From: Anaeromicropila herbilytica
GTDB lineage: Bacteria > Bacillota > Clostridia > Lachnospirales > Lachnospiraceae
DNA: 64,000 nucleotides
Assembly (NCBI RefSeq): GCF_016591975.1
Contig: NZ_AP024169.1
Coordinates: 2,643,001-2,707,000, forward strand
Direction: 5' to 3'
The number at the start of each line of letters is the position of its first letter. Position 1 is the first letter of the stretch. The position numbers were made by a program, and so were the translations under genes. This document shows positions 60,962 through 64,000 of this stretch, piece after piece. The notes below the pieces were generated by a model. The model saw only the letters and a program-made list of their open reading frames with translations. It was not told where the DNA came from and ran no database searches.

Positions 60962-61486
60962 CTATAACTGAATCCAATAACGTTGCTCAATATGTCCATC
61001 TTCTTCAACTTCATGTTCAAATACTCCACCATTATTAAGGATTGATTTCGCTGAGGCAATATTTTCTTTATCGCAACACATCAAGACCTTCTTGATACCA
61101 ATTTTTTTACACTCGATTAATGCCAAAGCAATCATTGCTGTCGCATAGCCTTTTCTTCTTTCACTAGGTCTAATCCCATCGCCTATATGACCACCAGTTT
61201 TTAATAATTCATCATTTAAATAATGGCGAATGTTAACAGCTCCTACAAAAATGTTCCTATCGTTATCAAGACAAAATAAAGTTGTATCAGGAACCCAACC
61301 ATTTGTAGTATCTTCTTTTGTATCAAGATGCTTTAGATAATAATCAAAATCATGAAAATCATTTTCCCATATTTTCCATGGAGACATATTTGTGTGATTT
61401 ACTATAATATCGTTCTTCCATTCTGTCAACATTTCAAATAGCTGTTCCTTATATTCACTGGTTAATCTCACAAGTTCAATATTCAT
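60962..61486 (-). CDS. GNAT family N-acetyltransferase
   Basis: A 174-residue GNAT protein. It reads LVRLTSEYKEQLFEMLTEWK at the start, VGAVNIRHYLNDELLKTGGH, then GIRPSERRKGYATAMIALAL, the acetyl-CoA loop, and CDKENIASAKSILNNGG. A close plan to the GNAT pseudogene at 51677 (IGYSVR--GKGY, ICENNGG) is evident. The ATG has GGAGGAAAA, and the array motif lies 48 bp upstream. Confidence 0.9.
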   Translation of the reverse strand: MNIELVRLTSEYKEQLFEMLTEWKNDIIVNHTNMSPWKIWENDFHDFDYYLKHLDTKEDTTNGWVPDTTLFCLDNDRNIFVGAVNIRHYLNDELLKTGGHIGDGIRPSERRKGYATAMIALALIECKKIGIKKVLMCCDKENIASAKSILNNGGVFEHEVEEDGHIEQRYWIQL

Positions 61487-61533
61487 TTTTCCTCCAACTT
61501 CAAATTTTTCTGTTACTCACTTACAATACCCAA

Positions 61534-61544
61534 TAAATATAATG
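61534..61544 (-). repeat. Array motif copy, CATTATATTTA
   Basis: Minus strand TTCCCATTATATTTATTGGG, 48 bp before the GNAT gene. Confidence 0.62.
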
Positions 61545-61597
61545 GGAAGATTGCTTTTGTGGAACACTGTTACGTAAAATAACAAACCAGATGTACC

Positions 61598-62158
61598 TTA
61601 GCAAAAGGAATACATACATTCTTCCTGTCCAATTTCATATTTGCATTCTACAATTTCAGCTGGTTTCATTTCTTCAATATAAGCTAAAGTTCTTAACGAC
61701 ATCCCATGCCCAACAAAAATTACTTTATGATATTCTGCATATTTATCAGCAACTCTTCTCATCCTTATTCTCATATCCTCAACCGTTTCCCATAATTTTC
61801 TTGTTCCTGCTGGATAAGCCCCTTTGCATTCTATAAACTCATCTGTTAGACGAAATGCTTCTTCTGATGTAGTATATTTATTGGATAAATCGGGAATCCA
61901 TTCATGTAAATCAAGTTCTACCTTAACCGCAATACCAGTATTTCGCGATATAATCTGTGCTGTTTGTAAAGCTCTGGTATATGGGGAGGCAATAATAAGT
62001 TCAGCAGTTTTTAATCTTCCATCATTTGCTGTTTCTTCGGCTTGTGCTATGCCTTTCTCAGACAATGGGGCTAAGTCCCTTCCAAAACCAAAAAAATGAT
62101 GTTCCATTAATTCACTATAGTCTGCTTCGCCATGCCTTATTAAATAATATGTTGCCAT
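61598..62158 (-). CDS. Histidine phosphatase (phosphoglycerate-mutase-like)
   Basis: A 186-residue histidine phosphatase. The catalytic motif YYLIRHGEADYS is at the N-terminus (His at residue 8), followed by LSEKGIAQAEETA, IIASPYTRALQTAQII and VIFVGHGMSLRTL with the second His. Members remove phosphate from small metabolites or proteins. The start has GAGGAGATGTAATA, and the array motif is 89 bp upstream with a hairpin-like leader block between. A stub of another such gene lies at 58856-58936. Confidence 0.92.
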   Translation of the reverse strand: MATYYLIRHGEADYSELMEHHFFGFGRDLAPLSEKGIAQAEETANDGRLKTAELIIASPYTRALQTAQIISRNTGIAVKVELDLHEWIPDLSNKYTTSEEAFRLTDEFIECKGAYPAGTRKLWETVEDMRIRMRRVADKYAEYHKVIFVGHGMSLRTLAYIEEMKPAEIVECKYEIGQEECMYSFC

Positions 62159-62179
62159 TATTACATCTCCTCAAATTCG

Positions 62180-62235
62180 TATTTATCATTAATTCACTAT
62201 CGTAACTACTGTGAATCTCTATCACTTAAATGCTC
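62180..62235 (-). repeat. Leader hairpin-like block following an array motif
   Basis: Minus strand ATTCACAGTAGTTACGATA followed by GTGAAT has 6-bp inverted ends. A near copy, CACAGTAGTAGCAATAATGAA, lies at about 62617-62637, and related ones near 56810 and 52245. Confidence 0.45.
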
Positions 62236-62246
62236 CTTCTGTCTAC

Positions 62247-62257
62247 TAAATATAATG
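62247..62257 (-). repeat. Array motif copy, CATTATATTTA
   Basis: Minus strand CTGCCCATTATATTTAGTAG, 89 bp before the histidine phosphatase gene. TTACGA lies 19 bp before TATATT. Confidence 0.62.
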
Positions 62258-62313
62258 GGCAGTCATTTTAGCTTCGTAATTGAAAAATTGTAAATTAACT
62301 TACTATGTAAAAC

Positions 62314-62502
62314 TTATTCATCTTTGTACTTAAACCAAAGATATATACCTAGACCTGGTACCATTGAAGCTAAGTCAAGAACGAATAACCATCCGAAAAG
62401 AGATACTCCATTGTCGCCGCCGTTTTTCGTAAGTCTGTATGCTGTTCCATATGCTAAAATACTTTGTACTACTGATATAATTTTCCATAAAACTAATATC
62501 AT
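62314..62502 (-). CDS. Small two-helix membrane protein
   Basis: A 62-residue protein from ATG 62502 (GTGGAGGATAATAAGA before it). It has two hydrophobic stretches, VLWKIISVVQSILAYGTAY and LFGWLFVLDLASMVPGLGIY, joined by a polar loop (RLTKNGGDNG), and a charged tail (WFKYKDE). It resembles small bacterial membrane proteins of the PLDc_N/phage-holin size class but has no firm family match. It has its own array motif, 154 bp upstream. Confidence 0.65.
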   Translation of the reverse strand: MILVLWKIISVVQSILAYGTAYRLTKNGGDNGVSLFGWLFVLDLASMVPGLGIYLWFKYKDE

Positions 62503-62655
62503 TCTTATTATCCTCCACAAAAATTAATTTCATTTCATTATTATAATTTATTTTAAGTTTAATTTTAAAAGACATTAAGTTGGTGATATTTAGTTATACC
62601 TTCATACCTTAGCTTTTCATTATTGCTACTACTGTGTTCACCCGTTTAGATATAC

Positions 62656-62666
62656 TAAATATAATG
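62656..62666 (-). repeat. Array motif copy, CATTATATTTA
   Basis: Minus strand CTTCCCATTATATTTAGTATA, 154 bp before the small membrane protein gene, followed by a CACAGTAGTAGC block. Confidence 0.62.
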
Positions 62667-62798
62667 GGAAGTTCGAACTAAATATTAATTTTATTTGACT
62701 AACCTACTGATTTATTACAGTTTGCATATATTCAAAGCAATCACTTCTCCTCTTTAACTTATTCTCAACTTCAAATTTATAGATATATTTTGTAGTAA

Positions 62799-63968
62799 CT
62801 AATTTGGAATATGTATTGCCATATGATAAAGTTTCGTTATTTGATCATTACGTTTTAATTCAACCACAGCCCATTTTATTTCCGAAAACTGATTGTTTTT
62901 AGGTACCGAAAATTGATATAGTTCAAAAGGATGGTCATAAGATATTATATATTTCAAATAATTTTCCCAAAATTGTGTAAAATTTTTAACATTCACATAT
63001 GACACAATGAAATTACAACAATTGCCTAAAGTGTCGTATTTGTAAATCTTATCAATATGTTCGGATATATAGTATTCGTTAACACTTGATAATTTCAAAC
63101 CCTCAATAATAGCAAATGGAAATTTCTCATTTTTAATTAATATATCAACTTCGCCTGCTTGTTTTCCGCCAGGCGATGTGCCTTGCCTTGTCTGATCTCT
63201 TAAAGAGTACCCCAGCGCTGTCAGCAAGTCTCTAATAAAATCATTTATATCGTCTTCGGAAGCTTTTTTATATAAATGATTTGCCTGCATTCTTTCATAA
63301 CAAAATAATATATCATTAAAAAGCGTGAGTTCAGAAATATTATTCTTACTTGACTCATTAAGTTCATAATTAATTTCATCAAATAGTTCTTGCAAATCTT
63401 TTGGCATTAAATCTCTATATTCTCGTAAATCAGTATCAGCGAATAAAACTTTAAATTTCTCTGGATTTCTTAAATATATTGTTAATAATCGTTCTAAATT
63501 CTCTGGCAAAAAATCATGATCTGCAAAAAGTATATAATAATATTCATCAAAATTAGTAATGGCGTTAAGTACATAATTTTCATCACATTCTGATGAATAC
63601 TTATCTGTTATTATTTTTTCTAACCTATTATCCAATTTATGTGGAATAAGATTTTCCCAACTGTCACTACAATCTTCCCACCATTGAAGTATCACATAAA
63701 GTAAATATTCATACTTGGGTTTAACACACTCTCTAATTACATCTGAACGGATAATATCATACAAATCGTATACCATTTCAACCCAAACACTATTAATAAT
63801 TTTGAAGTTATTATATGGGAGAAAATCCTCTGGTGTAAAATCATTGTTATCCTCTAAAAAATCAAGTAATACCCTAATAATACATTCCACATTACCATTT
63901 ACATACTTTGTTATTCTTCTATCAAGTTCAGTCATCTCTGTATAATCAAACAGATCCAACGATATCAA
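62799..63968 (-). CDS. Putative defence-related protein with PD-(D/E)XK-like C-terminal domain
   Basis: A 389-residue protein from TTG 63968 (AAGTAGGTGATTAT before it). The N-terminal 230 residues are helical and acidic without a known motif. The C-terminal part reads FIRDLLTALGYSLRDQTRQG, then SPGGKQAGEVDILIKNEKFP and FAIIEGLKLSSVNEYYISEH. The G-E-V-D-I-L-I strand followed by IIEGLKL fits a diverged PD-(D/E)XK nuclease-like fold, seen at the ends of several STAND/NACHT-type defence proteins. The exact ExK is not kept, so it may bind rather than cut. Defence function is inferred. It is the last gene before the window edge. Confidence 0.65.
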   Translation of the reverse strand: MISLDLFDYTEMTELDRRITKYVNGNVECIIRVLLDFLEDNNDFTPEDFLPYNNFKIINSVWVEMVYDLYDIIRSDVIRECVKPKYEYLLYVILQWWEDCSDSWENLIPHKLDNRLEKIITDKYSSECDENYVLNAITNFDEYYYILFADHDFLPENLERLLTIYLRNPEKFKVLFADTDLREYRDLMPKDLQELFDEINYELNESSKNNISELTLFNDILFCYERMQANHLYKKASEDDINDFIRDLLTALGYSLRDQTRQGTSPGGKQAGEVDILIKNEKFPFAIIEGLKLSSVNEYYISEHIDKIYKYDTLGNCCNFIVSYVNVKNFTQFWENYLKYIISYDHPFELYQFSVPKNNQFSEIKWAVVELKRNDQITKLYHMAIHIPN

Positions 63969-64000
63969 ATAATCACCTACTTTTCAAAATTTATTATAAA

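Noticed and set aside
4892..62666. Array motif sites as classical integron attC sites
   Set aside because: No GTTRRRY/RYYYAAC pair with the expected symmetry is found consistently around the sites, and no IntI-like gene is present.

Overview
The window looks like part of a low-GC clostridial (Firmicutes) chromosome, probably a saccharolytic Lachnospiraceae species of the Clostridium phytofermentans type. The reasons are strongly AT-rich DNA, GGAGG-type ribosome binding sites before almost every gene, frequent TTG and GTG starts, an extracellular multidomain amylase, old-yellow-enzyme and Fe-S flavoproteins, and HypA/HypB. The organism assignment is inferred from this style and gene content, not from a marker gene. 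Nearly all genes lie on the minus strand. No tRNA, rRNA, CRISPR array, prophage or integrase was seen.

Three blocks (about 1-11.5 kb, 36-47 kb and 49.5-63 kb) are arrays of small, mostly single-gene minus-strand units. They hold 15 GNAT acetyltransferase genes, pseudogenes or fragments, four NUDIX hydrolases, P-loop kinases, SAM methyltransferases, HIT, MBL, HAD, metallophosphoesterase, histidine-phosphatase, nitrilase-like, serine-hydrolase and alpha/beta-hydrolase genes, two zincin-like genes, AbiH, DUF2971 and many hypotheticals. The content resembles chromosomal gene-cassette arrays. At least 12 of the gaps carry the same motif (minus strand CATTATATTTA), usually 48-99 bp before a start codon. 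Several of these gaps also hold a small hairpin-like block. The arrays are full of debris: a 5'-truncated kinase, a VOC tail joined to a zincin gene, an internally deleted second copy of a nucleoside phosphorylase gene, a GNAT with an in-frame TGA, and GNAT and phosphoglycerate-mutase stubs.

Between the arrays lie more conventional loci. 11.7-16.3 kb is a 1485-residue secreted GH13 amylase with several starch-binding and Ig-like modules. 16.6-18.4 kb is a TetR regulator overlapping an old yellow enzyme, with palindromes upstream. 18.6-22.8 kb is a SirTM-type sirtuin plus macrodomain cluster (reversible ADP-ribosylation) with a flavin/ferredoxin protein and a SnoaL-like protein, divergent from an HxlR regulator. 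23-27 kb holds an AraC regulator, a PEBP-family lipoprotein and a LysR gene split by a complete ISL3-type insertion sequence with an 8-bp target duplication. 27.4-34.1 kb holds a 2-enoate-reductase-like flavoprotein, HypB, HypA, a 918-codon Fe-S/FAD oxidoreductase and a divergent TetR regulator with an operator-like palindrome. 34.1-35.9 kb is a secreted WG-repeat/fibronectin protein, and 47.4-49.1 kb is a methyl-accepting chemotaxis protein.

The most promising unexplained feature is the array itself: a shared intergenic element, cassette-like gene content and signs of repeated recombination, without a visible recombinase.
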